Below, in pieces: positions 53,703 through 62,860 of a stretch of 64,000 nucleotides of DNA (the first letter of the stretch is position 1; each line of letters begins with the position of its first letter). The notes under the pieces are model-generated. The model ran no database searches. It was not told the DNA's origin and was given only the letters and a program-made list of their open reading frames with translations. The translations under genes and the position numbers were made by a program. The stretch comes from Bactericera cockerelli (Eukaryota > Arthropoda > Insecta > Hemiptera > Triozidae): contig CM044962.1 of the NCBI GenBank assembly GCA_024516035.1, positions 2,541,027 to 2,605,026 of the forward strand. Direction: 5' to 3'.

Positions 53703-56700
53703 CTCAGGGTACCACGAGTAGAGAAGTTTATCCATTCAATACAGGGTGGAGCGACGGAGACAGATGGATTATAAAATGAAAAAAACAAAACTAATGAATG
53801 AAGAATTCTCAAACTTTTTATTTTTTTCCAACATGTAAGTATTAGAAATAGTTTGTGCTACTATGGAAGATGTGTATTACTGTTAGTAATTGGAAACATA
53901 GATTTATTAGGTTTTGAACAATGTATCTGGCAAATGGGCACCCTCTCACTCTGAATACACTGATCAAGTCGTTTCTTAAAGTTTTCGTGAACTCTTCCGA
54001 AATTCCTGTGGAAATTACAGGAATTTCGGCGATGTTGGCCCAGATATTGATCTTGATGTCTTCTGTGGTCCTGGCGCGATCATTGTAAACCTTGAATTTG
54101 AGGTAGCCCCAAAGGAAAAATTACAGGGGCCCAATATGGCAACCACGCACGAAGCACGCGTACAATCGAGCAGCTATTCTCAAAGTAGGCTCTAGCGCAA
54201 AACGTACGATGTTCCACAGACCAAAACATTGCGGCGTCTCATTAGCTACAAATCAAAAACAAATAAAAGGGTTGGGTGGAAGAGATTACCCCGCCCTTTA
54301 GTTAGGACATAATAATATGTATGTATTTTGTTTATTTTTTTCCTGTTTATATTTATATTGTCAATTTGGTATTTTAATTTTTACCATTATTTGTTTGTAT
54401 AAGACAGCCTCCGTGGCGTAATGGTTGTGACTACTGCCCGTAGTCCAGAGATCCCGAGTTCGATCCCCGGTTGGAGCAGACTTTTCGAAGAAAATTCCGT
54501 TCCCTCCAAACACGTGAGGCTGGCATTTCCGGCCCTACCCAGGCTGGGTGAGGTTAATGTGGGTAGCTGGTACGATTCCCAGCGAATGGAGGGTAACACC
54601 CCCGTCCAGATCAGGACGTTAAAACCAAATAGAATCGTTGGCGTTAGGAAGGGCATCCAGCCATAAAAAAAACGTGCTCCACCCTACCAACCTCAACCAT
54701 GAGGTTGAACAATGCCGACCCCAAAAGCAACATAAGCTAATATGGGATAAAGGCAAGGGAGATATATATGTATTATAATATTTTTTAAAAAAGTTTAAAA
54801 GTTATCATATTTGTGTTAATCACATTCGTTATATCACAATTACTTAAACTCGCTTTATTAAATCTACGCTAAACCGGGACTTGAACCACCGACCTCCAGG
54901 TTACAAGTCCGTCGCCTTACCGATCAAGCTACTGAGGTCGGTAATATACAGGGTGGGGCAAAAGTCTGGAAACCCCTGAATAACTTTCGAATGGCTTCTT
55001 CGGTAAAATTAAAATTTTGTATGATAAACCGGGCTAATAAGACCTTCCTTTAGAGTGGGGTCGATTTTTGTTACCGGCCCCCATGTCGGGGCCAGGGGGG
55101 CCAACTTCATTTTTTTAAATACGAACCCCCACTTTGCGATACATTTTTGGAGAGGGCTTTAAATAAGAAATACAATGGTGCAAATTTTATTTTTTAAATA
55201 TTAACTGTTTGCAAATGGCATCCAACTTTGTGTATGCAGAAAAGTCTGGAAACCCCTGAATATCTTTCGAAAGGGCTTTCTCAGTAAATTTAAAATTGTG
55301 TACGGTAATCCTTGGTAACTAGACCTTTTATTAGAATGGGACCGATTTTTTTTTACCGGCCCCCCATGTCGGGGCCAGGGAGGCCAACTTCATTTTTTTA
55401 AATACGAAACCCCACCTTGCGATACATTTTTGGAAAGGTCTAATTACTCCGACTTACCCTGAACAATTTTAAATTTACTGAGAAAGCCCTTTCAAAAGAT
55501 ATTCAGGGGTTTCCAGACTTTACTGCATAAACAAAGTTGGACGCCATTTGCAAACAGTTAATATTTAAAAAATAAAATTTGCACCAATGTATTTCTTATT
55601 TAAAGACCTCTCCAAAAATGTATCGCAAGGTGGGAGTTCGTATTTAAAAAAATGAAGTTGGCCCCCCTGGCCCCGACATGGGGGCCGGTAACAAAAATCA
55701 ACCCCACTCTAAAGGAAGGTCTTATCAGCCCGGTTTACCATACAAAATTTTAATTTTACCGAAGAAGCTATTCGAAAGTTATTCAGGGGTTTCCAGACTT
55801 TTGCCCCACCCTGTATTATAATTATTATGAAACTCTTTATTAGAAGAACATGTAATGTAATGTAATGTAATATATATTTTGTACAGTATTAAATAACAAA
55901 CAATTCAAATCTTAATCTAAGCATATAAAATTAGAATAAAGTAAAATTGAAAATATAAAAATAAATAAATACTATTTTTAGAGAAGATTTGAAAAGTAAA
56001 CAGGTGGGTAAAGCTTGTTTGTACTATACTCACACTAAAGAGAACATCTCTTTGTTTTTGTGAGTAAGAGCTCGTTCGTGCGCTTGCCTGTTAAAAATCC
56101 TGTACGAATTTTGGATGGATGGAAGAAGAGTAAGGATAGTGAAAGAAGAAAGGGAAAGAAGAGTTTTTTTTTAGCATTTAATTTAATCAAATCAAATAGT
56201 ATCAAATCAACCTGTGGTAAGTATCTTTTTAACTGGTACTTGTTTAGTTTATCATGATCTATATGACTGTACCTAATAAAGGTCTTACTTATCTACTTAT
56301 CTAGATTAGCTTGTCACACTACTTCGAACGGGTGGTCATATTAAAGATTAGTACGGGGAATGATTGAACAACCAGTCCTTGAGTAGCAACCTAAATCTCT
56401 TAGGCTTTGTTTCAGCCTTGAATTCTGCTGGGATCTTATCATACACAAGGAGGCCTTTGTATTTTAATGATTTTTTACCTCTCTCCGTTTTACAAGTAGG
56501 AATTTGAATAATACATTCTTTCCTCAGGGAGTAAAAGGTTTCTTTGTATTTAACCAAGGTTTCTTTGTGCATTTGGATGTAGGAGCAGATATTTTTTTGA
56601 AAGAGTTTTTCTATGCTTAGTATGTTTAGGTTGTTGTATAAATCTTCGGTCGGGTATCTTTGTTCTTTTTTGTAGATTAATTTAAGAAGTAGCTTTTGGG

Positions 56701-59700
56701 CAATACTCAGTTTTCTAATAATGGATTTATCAGCAACTCCAAATGCACAAATTCCATACTCAATGGCCGATTGCACAAGGGCGTAGTAAACTTCTTTAAG
56801 GAGGGATAGGCTTAAAAATTTCCTCAATGACAAGAAAGGGTATATTAAACGTCTCAGACGTTTCACAAGAGATGTTATGTGAACCTCCCACCTGAGGTGG
56901 CAGTCTAGGTCAACGCCAAGATATTTAGCACTTCTAACTAACTCCATGGAGGTACATGAACAAGAATCAGGGCATGCTGGGGACTCATGGATCGTAATGC
57001 CCGGGACCTCAGGGAGTTTAGTCTTATTTATAGCAAATGGTATTAATTTGGTTTTTTCTATATTTAACATTAAATTATGTTCTTGAAACCATTTTTTAAT
57101 AGATAACATATCCTCCTGAATTTTCCCAAACACTTCTCCCCATGAGTCTCCACGCACCACCAGAACCGTGTCGTCAGCGAATGATATGAGTCGACCATGC
57201 AAAAGTAATTTATGAAGTTTATGTACATAAATGTTATACAGGGTGGGTGATAACACTGTCCCCTGGGGTACTGAGTAGGGTCTATTTTCTAGGACATCGC
57301 TTAACTTTGCTTCTAGTATTTTTTTATTTGTATTTGATGTATTATTGTTAGTATTAGAGTCCCTGTTTTCATTGTCTTCTGGACACTCCGAGTGTCCATG
57401 AAGTTTTACTTGTTGCTTCCTATTTCTAAGGTAATTTTTAAACAAGTTCAATTGGCTACCTGTTATTCCTATATCATGTAATGTATTAATTAGTTTTGCA
57501 TGGTCTACCATATCGAACGCCCTGGAAAGGTCCATCAGAACCGCTGCCGATTTTTGGCCGCTATCCATAGCAGGATAGATCTCCTCCACCACCTCCAGGA
57601 TAGCATCGGTTGTGTTTTTGTTCCGCCGGAATCCGAATTGGTCTTTATTTAAAATTTCATTTTCGTCCAAGTAATTAACTAGTCGCCTTTTGATGCACCT
57701 CTCGAAAATTTTCGATGATATGTTTAATAGAGAAATTGGCCTATACTGTGTAACTAAGGTGGCATCTCCTTTTTTGAATATTGGACAAATTACTGACGTT
57801 TTATAGTCCTCCGGGAATACTCCTTGCCGGAGGCACAGGTTAAAAACATACGAAAGTGGTTTAGCAACGTATTTACTCATTTTTTTAAATACCTCAGATC
57901 CTATTCCGTCAATGCCTGGTGCGGAACCGCCTTTTAAATTTTTGATTATTTTTTCTACTTCGTCTGGACTGACGGTGTTAAGGTATAAATTGACACTCGG
58001 GATTACTCGCGTATCGGATGCTATCCTGTTGGTGGCGTCAGCGATACTAGTGCCTGCTCCCCCTTGGGGGGTTAGAGTACCTACATTGCAAAAATATTTA
58101 TTAAAATAGTTTGCAACCAAATGAGTGTTTTCCTTAACATCTATTAGTTGACCGTCGATGTTGATTCTGTCTGGACCATTGGACTTTGCTGGTTTGTGTT
58201 GTATCACTTCTCCCAATATATTCCACACTTTGCGTTTGTCCCCCTCTGTATTCGCTTTGTGAATTTCTTTTTTTAGGTAGTCATTTTTAGATTTTTCCAG
58301 AATTTGGTTTAGTTTATTTCTATATTTTTTGTATTGAGACAGTAAGGTTGTGTTGAAAGGTTGTTTTTTAGTTTGTAAATGTAGTCTGTCTCTCTTTTTA
58401 ATGGATGTAATCTGTCCAATCGTAATCCATGGTTTTAATTTTTTCGTTATTTTTTTCGTACTTGGTGTACTATTTTTAATTACGAGCTGTTTAAGTTTTA
58501 CAGTTAATAAATTAGCTGCCATGTTGGCATTATGACATTCATAAATGTCTTCCCATTTCTCTATTATTGTATCGAGCAAAAGACTATCAAAGTTAATTTT
58601 ATTTACTGGGGTTACATAGTTGGGTTTTTTAGGGATATTATTTTTAGGTTCAACAATTTTCATAATAATATTATTACATGTTATAATAACATGTTATAAT
58701 AATATTATTATAATATATTATGTTCTTCTAATAAAGAGTTTCATAATAATAATAAAAACTTCCCGTTTTCCTCTTTCAAATGAACCCCCTAACAGACCTC
58801 TGCTGCGCGTGCGCCTCTACCAATTCCATCTGTCTCCCTCGCTCCACCCTGTATATACAAGCTCATGTTTTGTTTTTTTCTTCTTAAATGGCCTAAGATC
58901 TTTACGACTTCAAATTACCAGATATAACATACTCATGTGTGCGTAGGTAATTGCGGATATAAATTGTGAACCGTGGATCTGTGCTTTGTGGATCGGATCC
59001 CACCCAAGGCTTGGGTTTTTCTCCATTAGGAAATTTGAGCTTGTGACCTTATAAATTTTATTATTATATTACGCAGGTACCTAAGGTACGTATGTACCAG
59101 TGTACCTACTAGGTACCTTATCTAGGTACCTACTAGGTACCTTATCTAGGTACCTAATATTAATTTTGATACCTGCAGTAACTAAAAATATTTTTGTTGT
59201 AAAAAAAAACAACTTCTCACTTTTCTGTTTATACTGATTATAAGCTCGAAACAGCTGTCTAGGTATATGTTCTGATATTCATGTACATTATACATCTAGT
59301 AAAACTTCTCACTTTTCTGATTATACTGATACTGAAACAAACTTGTAATTTTGAAAGTAAAAAATAGTATAAGAAAAATAATGCCAAATTGGGGATTGAA
59401 CTGGGTTCTTTTGGAAATTAGACTTACTGAAATCGTTTCACAGAAGATATTGAAAAAATAATGAAAAAATCAGTTATTTGCTACGAAGAGAAAGGAAAAC
59501 ACAGCAAAACACAGGGTAATAATAATAATAAATACATATAAATAAATAATAAAAGTTATCATACATGTGTTAATCACTTTCGCGATGTCACATCTACTCA
59601 ATAAATAATAATAAATAAAGCAAAACACAGGGTGAGAAAATATCTCTACAGTCTACCGTTTGTGTTCGTCAGCAGAACGCGACCACTCACGGGTTAAAGA

Positions 59701-59847
59701 GACGCTTTTCTTGTGCGGCCACATTTACTTACCTTTGATAGTGTTGGGGATGTGCGGCTGACAGCTGATCCAGCGTCTGAGCAGGGCCACCTCTGCGGCT
59801 TTTTCCATCAGCTTCTGCGGCATCTGCTCATCGGAAACATTGGCCAT
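46791..59847 (-). CDS. CRAL-TRIO (SEC14-like) lipid-binding protein, 297 residues
   Basis: Six coding exons on the minus strand: 59733-59847, 51709-51865, 51033-51217, 49146-49324, 48417-48525, 46791-46939. Donors are GTAAGT, GTAAGT, GTAAAG, GTAAGT, GTGAGT; acceptors TTCCAG, TTCCAG, CTTCAG, TTCCAG, TTGCAG; all phases agree and total 894 bp. The product matches insect alpha-tocopherol-transfer-like proteins: N-terminal helices with L-R-R-W-I-S-C-Q-P-H-I-P and D-E-E-I-L-M-F-L-H-S-C; lipid-pocket domain with G-I-I-F-V-Y-D-S-Q-G, H-L-T-R-I, P-L-R-L-K-E-I-R-V-L-N-V, L-K-P-F-I; the marker I-P-R-E-L-L-P-K-D-Y-D-G-E; and the terminal E-G-S-F-K-K-L-D-L-D. Such proteins carry small hydrophobic ligands (retinoids, tocopherol, lipids). 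Expected G-G-E reads D-G-E. Intron 1 (about 7.9 kb) holds a nest of elements including a long LINE. An acceptor just before the ATG shows a 5' untranslated exon. Confidence 0.9.
47068..47234. mobile_element. 167-bp hAT MITE with 8-bp target duplication
   Basis: CAGTGGTTCCCAACC and GGTTGGGAACCGCTG ends; ACTTAGAG at 47060-47067 and 47235-47242. Located in intron 5 of the CRAL-TRIO gene. Confidence 0.9.
47260..47445 (-). repeat. LINE 3' tail, family L
   Basis: CTTTATTAGGTAAGACAAAG ... AATGTCCTACCTAAAGGGCGG ... CAATCTCTTCTGCCCACCCC; inserted in a SINE-A copy whose parts flank it (ACTCAGTGGTT at 47250, TTACTCGCTTACCATGCGG at 47448). Confidence 0.7.
47795..47940 (+). repeat. SINE family B
   Basis: GTGTCGTGGGTTCGAATCCC to CTCATTAGTCCTAATCG; head truncated. 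Confidence 0.75.
47945..48093 (-). repeat. SINE family D, minus copy
   Basis: ATATTTGTGTTAATCACTATCG to AAGCTAGTGAGGTCGG. Confidence 0.8.
48104..48359 (+). mobile_element. non-autonomous Helitron-like element, copy 2
   Basis: Starts TCTCTATATATAAAAC after A, ends hairpin CCCGT...ACGGG, 8-12 bp spacer, CTAG before T. Contains a (CTAC)n run near the 5' end. It ends 57 bp from the exon 5 donor of the CRAL-TRIO gene (48416). Confidence 0.8.
48600..48770. repeat. uninterrupted relative of the 37500-38150 repeat
   Basis: GGTAGAGCAGGATTCCTTGAACC, GCCATACAAACATTTGATTG, GGGAATTACTCTTACCAGA match 37505-37540 plus 37725-37800, showing that the LINE tail at 37540 is an insertion there. Confidence 0.65.
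48778..48945 (-). repeat. SINE family C, minus copy
   Basis: ACTCTTTAGTGGAAGGTAACCACC to CACTGGTGGGATTGGAACC. Confidence 0.8.
49404..49485 (-). pseudogene. tandem copy of the 5' end of CRAL-TRIO exon 4
   Basis: 49404-49450 repeats 49282-49330: an acceptor (TTTCCTTAG) followed by G-I-A-V-G-H-L-T-R-I-N-L-S-T, against G-I-A-L-G-H-L-T-R-I-N-L-S-T in the real exon. The repeat unit, about 120 bp, includes flanking intron with GGCGATTCCGG and CCCAGGCTGG. The copy runs into intron sequence after 15 codons. Confidence 0.8.
50290..50480 (+). repeat. SINE family B
   Basis: TGCTTAGTGGTAAAGGCGGC, GGTCGCGGGTTCGAAACCC, full body to GCGATATTATTATTATATT. Confidence 0.8.
50668..50969 (-). repeat. SINE family A, minus copy, full length
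   Basis: AAGATGAGTGTTTCACAGCC to GAGCTATTCGTGCGCTC. It ends about 60 bp from the CRAL-TRIO exon 3 donor. Confidence 0.85.
51545..51700 (+). repeat. SINE family D
   Basis: TGACCTCAGTAGCTTGATCG head to TTGAACCATCAAATATGATA; ends directly beside the exon 2 donor of the CRAL-TRIO gene (51707-51708). Confidence 0.8.
52195..52300 (-). repeat. SINE family C, minus copy, partial
   Basis: ACTCTTTAGTGGAAGGTTACC to TTATAATGTGGTCACGAAC. Confidence 0.75.
52320..52620 (-). pseudogene. three tandem copies of the 5' end of CRAL-TRIO exon 2
   Basis: Units of roughly 100 bp, each with CATGAGAATTT(C/T)CTCATCTG (exon start and acceptor on the minus strand) and GTTGCTCATGTTGTAGTAGC. They code D-E-K/E-I-L-M-F-L-H-x-C-x-Y-N-M then a shortened tail, with about eight codons of the true exon missing. 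The real exon is at 51709-51865. Confidence 0.85.
52653..52695. repeat. 19-bp hairpin with 5-base loop
   Basis: TTATTTTTACCTCCATGAG, loop ACTCG, exact reverse complement; just upstream of the exon 2 copies. Confidence 0.85.
52990..53175 (+). repeat. SINE family E, 3' part
   Basis: GCCTTTCCGACCCTACCC, CTGGTACGATTTCCAGCG, CGTTGGCGTTAGGAAGG, AACCTCAACCATGAAGTTGAAC. Confidence 0.75.
53418..53693 (+). repeat. 5S rRNA-derived SINE, complete, with target duplication
   Basis: The head reads like 5S rRNA: AACACCGAAGTTAAGCGACAT, AGACTTGGATGGGTGACC, ending CGTGACGCTGGC; body CAGGCTGGGTGAGGTC...GACGTTAAACCCC; poly(A). AATTATGCACT is duplicated at 53407-53417 and 53694-53704. Other pieces: 4655, 10829, 13360, 20355, 36505, 42655. 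Confidence 0.9.
54265..54405 (+). repeat. LINE 3' tail, family L, left part
   Basis: GGGTTGGGTGGAAGAGATTACC to TTTTTACCATTATTTGTTTGTATA; its end (TTCTTCTAATAAAGAGTTTC) appears to be at 58715-58745, displaced by insertions. Confidence 0.6.
54406..54740 (+). repeat. SINE family E, longest copy
   Basis: GCCTCCGTGGCGTAATGGTTG head, GAGTTCGATCCCCGGTTGG, GGGTAGCTGGTACGATTCCC, to ATGAGGTTGAACAATGCCG. Confidence 0.85.
54795..54945 (-). repeat. SINE family D, minus copy
   Basis: GTTATCATATTTGTGTTAATC to AAGCTACTGAGGTCGG, directly followed by the fold-back element. Confidence 0.8.
54949..55813. mobile_element. 865-bp fold-back element with mariner-like ends
   Basis: CAGGGTGGGGCAAAAGTCTG at 54949 and its inverse at 55813, flanked by TA. 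Nearly the whole element is one inverted repeat, and each arm in turn contains the words AAGTCTGGAAACCCCTGAAT, CCGGCCCCCATGTCGGGGCC and AACTTCATTTTTTTAAATACG twice. Non-coding. Confidence 0.85.
55825..58670 (-). mobile_element. non-LTR retrotransposon, 5'-truncated, reverse transcriptase intact
   Basis: The minus strand has the 771-codon frame 56348-58663 and a 3' tail ending TTCTTCTAATAAAGAGTTTC + ATAATAAT at about 55828, the same end as family L tails. The endonuclease domain is absent at the 5' side. Confidence 0.8.
56348..58663 (-). CDS. reverse transcriptase of a Jockey/CR1-like LINE
   Basis: 771 codons without interruption. Reverse transcriptase motifs in order: Y-R-P-I-S-L-L-N near 307, G-F-R-R-N-K-N-T near 344, L-M-D-L-S-R-A-F-D (motif A) near 376, P-Q-G-T-V-L-S-P (motif B) near 466, F-A-D-D (motif C) near 495, then the thumb with Y-A-L-V-Q-S-A-I-E-Y-G-I. 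An Asn/Asp-rich insertion of about 30 residues (near 425-455) lies between motifs A and B. The endonuclease half is missing, so it cannot move by itself in this form, yet its frame is clean, pointing to a recent insertion. It lies in intron 1 of the CRAL-TRIO gene in the same orientation. Confidence 0.9.
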   Translation of the reverse strand: MKIVEPKNNIPKKPNYVTPVNKINFDSLLLDTIIEKWEDIYECHNANMAANLLTVKLKQLVIKNSTPSTKKITKKLKPWITIGQITSIKKRDRLHLQTKKQPFNTTLLSQYKKYRNKLNQILEKSKNDYLKKEIHKANTEGDKRKVWNILGEVIQHKPAKSNGPDRINIDGQLIDVKENTHLVANYFNKYFCNVGTLTPQGGAGTSIADATNRIASDTRVIPSVNLYLNTVSPDEVEKIIKNLKGGSAPGIDGIGSEVFKKMSKYVAKPLSYVFNLCLRQGVFPEDYKTSVICPIFKKGDATLVTQYRPISLLNISSKIFERCIKRRLVNYLDENEILNKDQFGFRRNKNTTDAILEVVEEIYPAMDSGQKSAAVLMDLSRAFDMVDHAKLINTLHDIGITGSQLNLFKNYLRNRKQQVKLHGHSECPEDNENRDSNTNNNTSNTNKKILEAKLSDVLENRPYSVPQGTVLSPTLYNIYVHKLHKLLLHGRLISFADDTVLVVRGDSWGEVFGKIQEDMLSIKKWFQEHNLMLNIEKTKLIPFAINKTKLPEVPGITIHESPACPDSCSCTSMELVRSAKYLGVDLDCHLRWEVHITSLVKRLRRLIYPFLSLRKFLSLSLLKEVYYALVQSAIEYGICAFGVADKSIIRKLSIAQKLLLKLIYKKEQRYPTEDLYNNLNILSIEKLFQKNICSYIQMHKETLVKYKETFYSLRKECIIQIPTCKTERGKKSLKYKGLLVYDKIPAEFKAETKPKRFRLLLKDWLFNHSPY
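58860..59720. other. intron DNA, low-complexity and repeat scraps
   Basis: Contains GTACCTACTAGGTACCTTAT tandem words near 59095-59160, a SINE-C scrap near 58985-59060 and a SINE-D scrap near 59555. Part of CRAL-TRIO intron 1; no coding signal. Confidence 0.45.
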
Positions 59848-59924
59848 TGTTGATCTGAAAGAAGAAGAAGAAAAAAAAAATAGGTTCAATAACATTTTGT
59901 TATAAAAAAGAAAAGAAAAAAAAG

Positions 59925-60070
59925 GTGATTGTGCCCCGGAACCGATTCGCATTACTTCAGAGCACTTCCGGAAACGGAAAACTCGGTTAGAATTTTCCGC
60001 TCCGGCCGGGATTCGAACCCACAACCTCCGGGTCAGCAACCAATGCTCTTTATCGACTGCTACCCTAAAC
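59925..60070 (-). repeat. SINE family H, minus copy
   Basis: GTGCCCCGGAACCGATTCGC to CCGGGTCAGCAACCAATGCTC. Confidence 0.75.
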
Positions 60071-60119
60071 ATCCCCGGGGGGTTTGAAAGGTGTGAAGAG
60101 TTTCTGTACAGTAATTTAA

Positions 60120-60650
60120 TTCTTTTTTAAATTTAATTCATTCTTTATTGACGGGTCAAGCCCAATGTACATTGATAACATAGAACAATATTAAATTAAA
60201 TAAGAAAACAAAATAAGAAAATATAAGAAGACAAGTAAAATATCACAGTTAAAACGTAGAGAAAGTTGACTAGAACAGCTGTACATATTACAATTACTGA
60301 CAAGTTAGGCACATTAAATTTCATTTTCACCTCTCATTATTCGATTAATGGGAACATAATATAAATCATTTCTAGTGAAGCTGTTAACTAAAAGGGAAAC
60401 CCCTATAGGGCTTTTATTTCAAAGTATTTCTTATAGGATTATGATTGTCCTGGAACACAGCTACAATAAATTTGATACTTGTCAATTTGTGAAAACAAGT
60501 CAATTTTGGCTGAACAAGGTTGGCACAGAACAATATTAAATATTGCGGCATAAATGTTAAGAAGTATGCAAAAAAGAATGTCCGTTCCCAGCAATACAAC
60601 CATGATTTTTTTTTTTAAATATAAATAAATAGAACAAAATGAGTTTAATA
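60120..60650. other. AT-rich repeat-like DNA, no gene seen
   Basis: TTCATTCTTTATTGACGGGTCAAGCC and following AT-rich DNA resemble another LINE tail; no coding signal. Confidence 0.35.
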
Positions 60651-60654
60651 TAAT

Positions 60655-60942
60655 AATAATGTGTTTCTTTGTGTTATTATATCACAATTTTAATGGGTAG
60701 CGCAGAGATATAGGACTTTTTCGTATCTTTAATATCCCAATATCTTATTTTTGCCTATGATTCCGCCACTGGTCGCTGCTAACATTAAAGCAGCTACTCA
60801 TTTTTCCTCACGAGGTATGAGTGGACTCCGAACACAGAGCAAGTATAGAGCAGAAAAAATCCTGTCCCGCTGGGGATCAAACCCAGGTCACCGTGCGTGC
60901 AATGCCTAGCGCGCTAACTCATTCGGCCAGGGTGACTACTAA
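60655..60942 (-). repeat. SINE family G, minus copy, full length
   Basis: TTTCTTTGTGTTATTATATC to GCGCGCTAACTCATTCGGCC; its 5' end is interrupted by, or abuts, the Helitron copy at 60943. Confidence 0.8.
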
Positions 60943-61197
60943 TCTCTATATATAAAACAGAAAAAGGGACTACCTACCTATGTTTGTTTGTTTGTTTGTT
61001 TGTTTGTTTGTCCGGAGTTGTTTAGCCAAAACGGTAAGAGATAGCGAAAAATGTCTCAGAATTGACCCCCCAAAACCATTATCGCTTTGTCTAGAAAAAT
61101 TATAAAAAGTTCAAAAAGGCATTGCTGTCCAGCAGTACGGCCATGCCTTAGTAAATTTGAGATTTAGTCCCGTTGCAAAGCACGGGCAAACGGCTAG
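60943..61197 (+). mobile_element. non-autonomous Helitron-like element, copy 3
   Basis: TCTCTATATATAAAAC start, (TTTG)n run, CCCGT...ACGGG hairpin, CTAG end before T; over 90% like copy 2 by eye. Confidence 0.8.
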
Positions 61198-61229
61198 TTT
61201 CTTATAAAGCTGATTCCAAAGGAGAAAGA

Positions 61230-61380
61230 AACAAAGTTGTACAGGAGGTTATGAAACGTCCAGAAATATGAAGAAATAAAAATTGAAATCGGAGCAAAAG
61301 AATATTAGGTATTATTTTTTTTACAAAAACGAACACAATACTTCCGATTTCTATTATTAGAAATTTCTCGGAAGTAAAAT
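61230..61380 (-). repeat. family R end fragment
   Basis: GGTTATGAAACGTCCAGAAA to AAATTTCTCGGAAGTAAAA. Confidence 0.75.
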
Positions 61381-61829
61381 GTGACAACGTAATATTCTAC
61401 TAGCTAAATAAATAAAAACGCACCCACGGATAGTAAAACTTACACTTTCAAACGACAAACGCACCAACGGACGAGCGAACGAGTTCAAAACTGCATCACA
61501 GAATCAGTTCTGTTATCAATCAAGGAGGAGTTAAAAAAAAACACACACACAGTTCAATGGACCCTTCTACGATAATAAATTATGGACCACTTGAGATATA
61601 CGTATTATAATATTATATTTTTTAAAGTTACACCGATGTTTACACACTGCAATCACTGCAGTTGAATGTACTCTGTACATTGTAGGTACCTAGACTTCTT
61701 ACTCTGGTACTCAAATCTAGGTTATCTACATAAAAAACTTGCAGTGCTACTCAACACGAGGGCGAGTGCCCATTCCTGTCATGTGCTGTGGGTGCTCTGT
61801 TTTATTATGTTACAATTACCACAGATTGT

Positions 61830-61995
61830 GTACCGGTAGTCAAGTGGTTAAGGCGCTAGTCTGGTAATCCAGGTAGCGTAGACATCCGTTGGTTCGAATC
61901 CCACCCAGTGCATGAATTTTTCCCATTAATTTGAGTTTGTGACCACATAATAATGAGACTCTGAGGGTTAGGTGGTAGAAAATGCTTTGAGCATT
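61830..61995 (+). repeat. SINE family C
   Basis: GTACCGGTAGTCAAGTGGTTAAGG, GGTTCGAATCCCACCCAGTGC, body to GCTTTGAGCATTATATTATT. Confidence 0.85.
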
Positions 61996-62009
61996 ATATT
62001 ATTTTAATT

Positions 62010-62235
62010 ATCAGCATCTGTGGCGTAACAAAGATCCCGAGTTCAATTCCCAGACTTTTCCAAGAAAATTCTGTTCCCTCCATACACGTGAGGCTGGCAT
62101 TTCCGGACCTACCTACCCAGGCTGAGTTTAATGTGTGTAGTGTGTAGCTTTCCCAGAAAATGAAGGGTAAAACCAACGTCCTGAGGTCCTGACTATCTCA
62201 AATCAGGTCGTTAAAACCAATAGAATCATTGGTGA
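62010..62235 (+). repeat. SINE family E, diverged
   Basis: AGATCCCGAGTTCAATTCCC, GTTCCCTCCATACACGTGAGG, GGTCGTTAAAACCAATAGAATC. Confidence 0.7.
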
Positions 62236-62344
62236 TGAAACGAGCCTAGACATTGGATCTAGGCGTCCATATAATCATCTTACCACCATAATAAAGGTAT
62301 CTGACGCTATCTGTGCATTTCTCACGGACATGCCACAATTTAGT

Positions 62345-62580
62345 ACCTAGTCATCGTAGCCAAGCGCTAGGCATTGCACGCATGGTGACCTGGGTTCGAT
62401 CCCCAGCGGAGCAGGATTTTCTCTGCTCTGTACCTGGATGTTCGGGGAACGGGTACACTCATACCTGTGAGAAAAAATGAGTAGCGGCTTTAACGTGAGC
62501 AGCGACCAGTGGCAGAGTAATGGTTAAAAGGTACACAAGAATGAAATAAAACGAAAAAGTCCTCTAATTGTGCGTTGTGA
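62345..62580 (+). repeat. SINE family G
   Basis: CTAGGCATTGCACGCATGG, GGTTCGATCCCCAGCGG, AATGAGTAGCGGCTTTAACG. Confidence 0.75.
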
Positions 62581-62589
62581 TACAACAAA

Positions 62590-62860
62590 AAGGGTTGGGT
62601 GGAAGAAATTGCCATAGGCAATAACCCCGCCCTTTAGTTATTATATTACATATGTATATATTTTGTTTATTTTATTCTTGTTTATATTAATACTGTCAAT
62701 TCTACCGACCTCAGAACACAAATATGATAACTTACTTTTATACTTTAATTTTTATTGTATACTTTAATTGTATACTTTAATTTTTACCAATTTTTGTTTG
62801 TATACAATATACATATAATTTATGTTCTTCTAATGAAGTTCATAATAATAAAAATAATAA
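62590..62860 (+). repeat. LINE 3' tail, family L, longest
   Basis: GGGTTGGGTGGAAGAAATTGCC, CAATAACCCCGCCCTTTAG, ending TTCTTCTAATGAAGTTCATAATAAT. Confidence 0.7.

Larger units (their letters stand above)
53742..58851 (-). mobile_element. mariner-like element split by nested insertions
   Basis: CAGGGTGGAGCGACGGAGAC at 53742 has its inverted partner GTCTCCCTCGCTCCACCCTG ending at 58851, both against TA. Between about 53890 and 54140 the minus strand reads, with breaks, R-T-T-E-D-I-K-I-N-I-W and F-R-V-R-G-C, like the C-terminal part of mariner (DDE_3) transposases. The middle (about 54255-58750) is later insertions. Confidence 0.65.
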
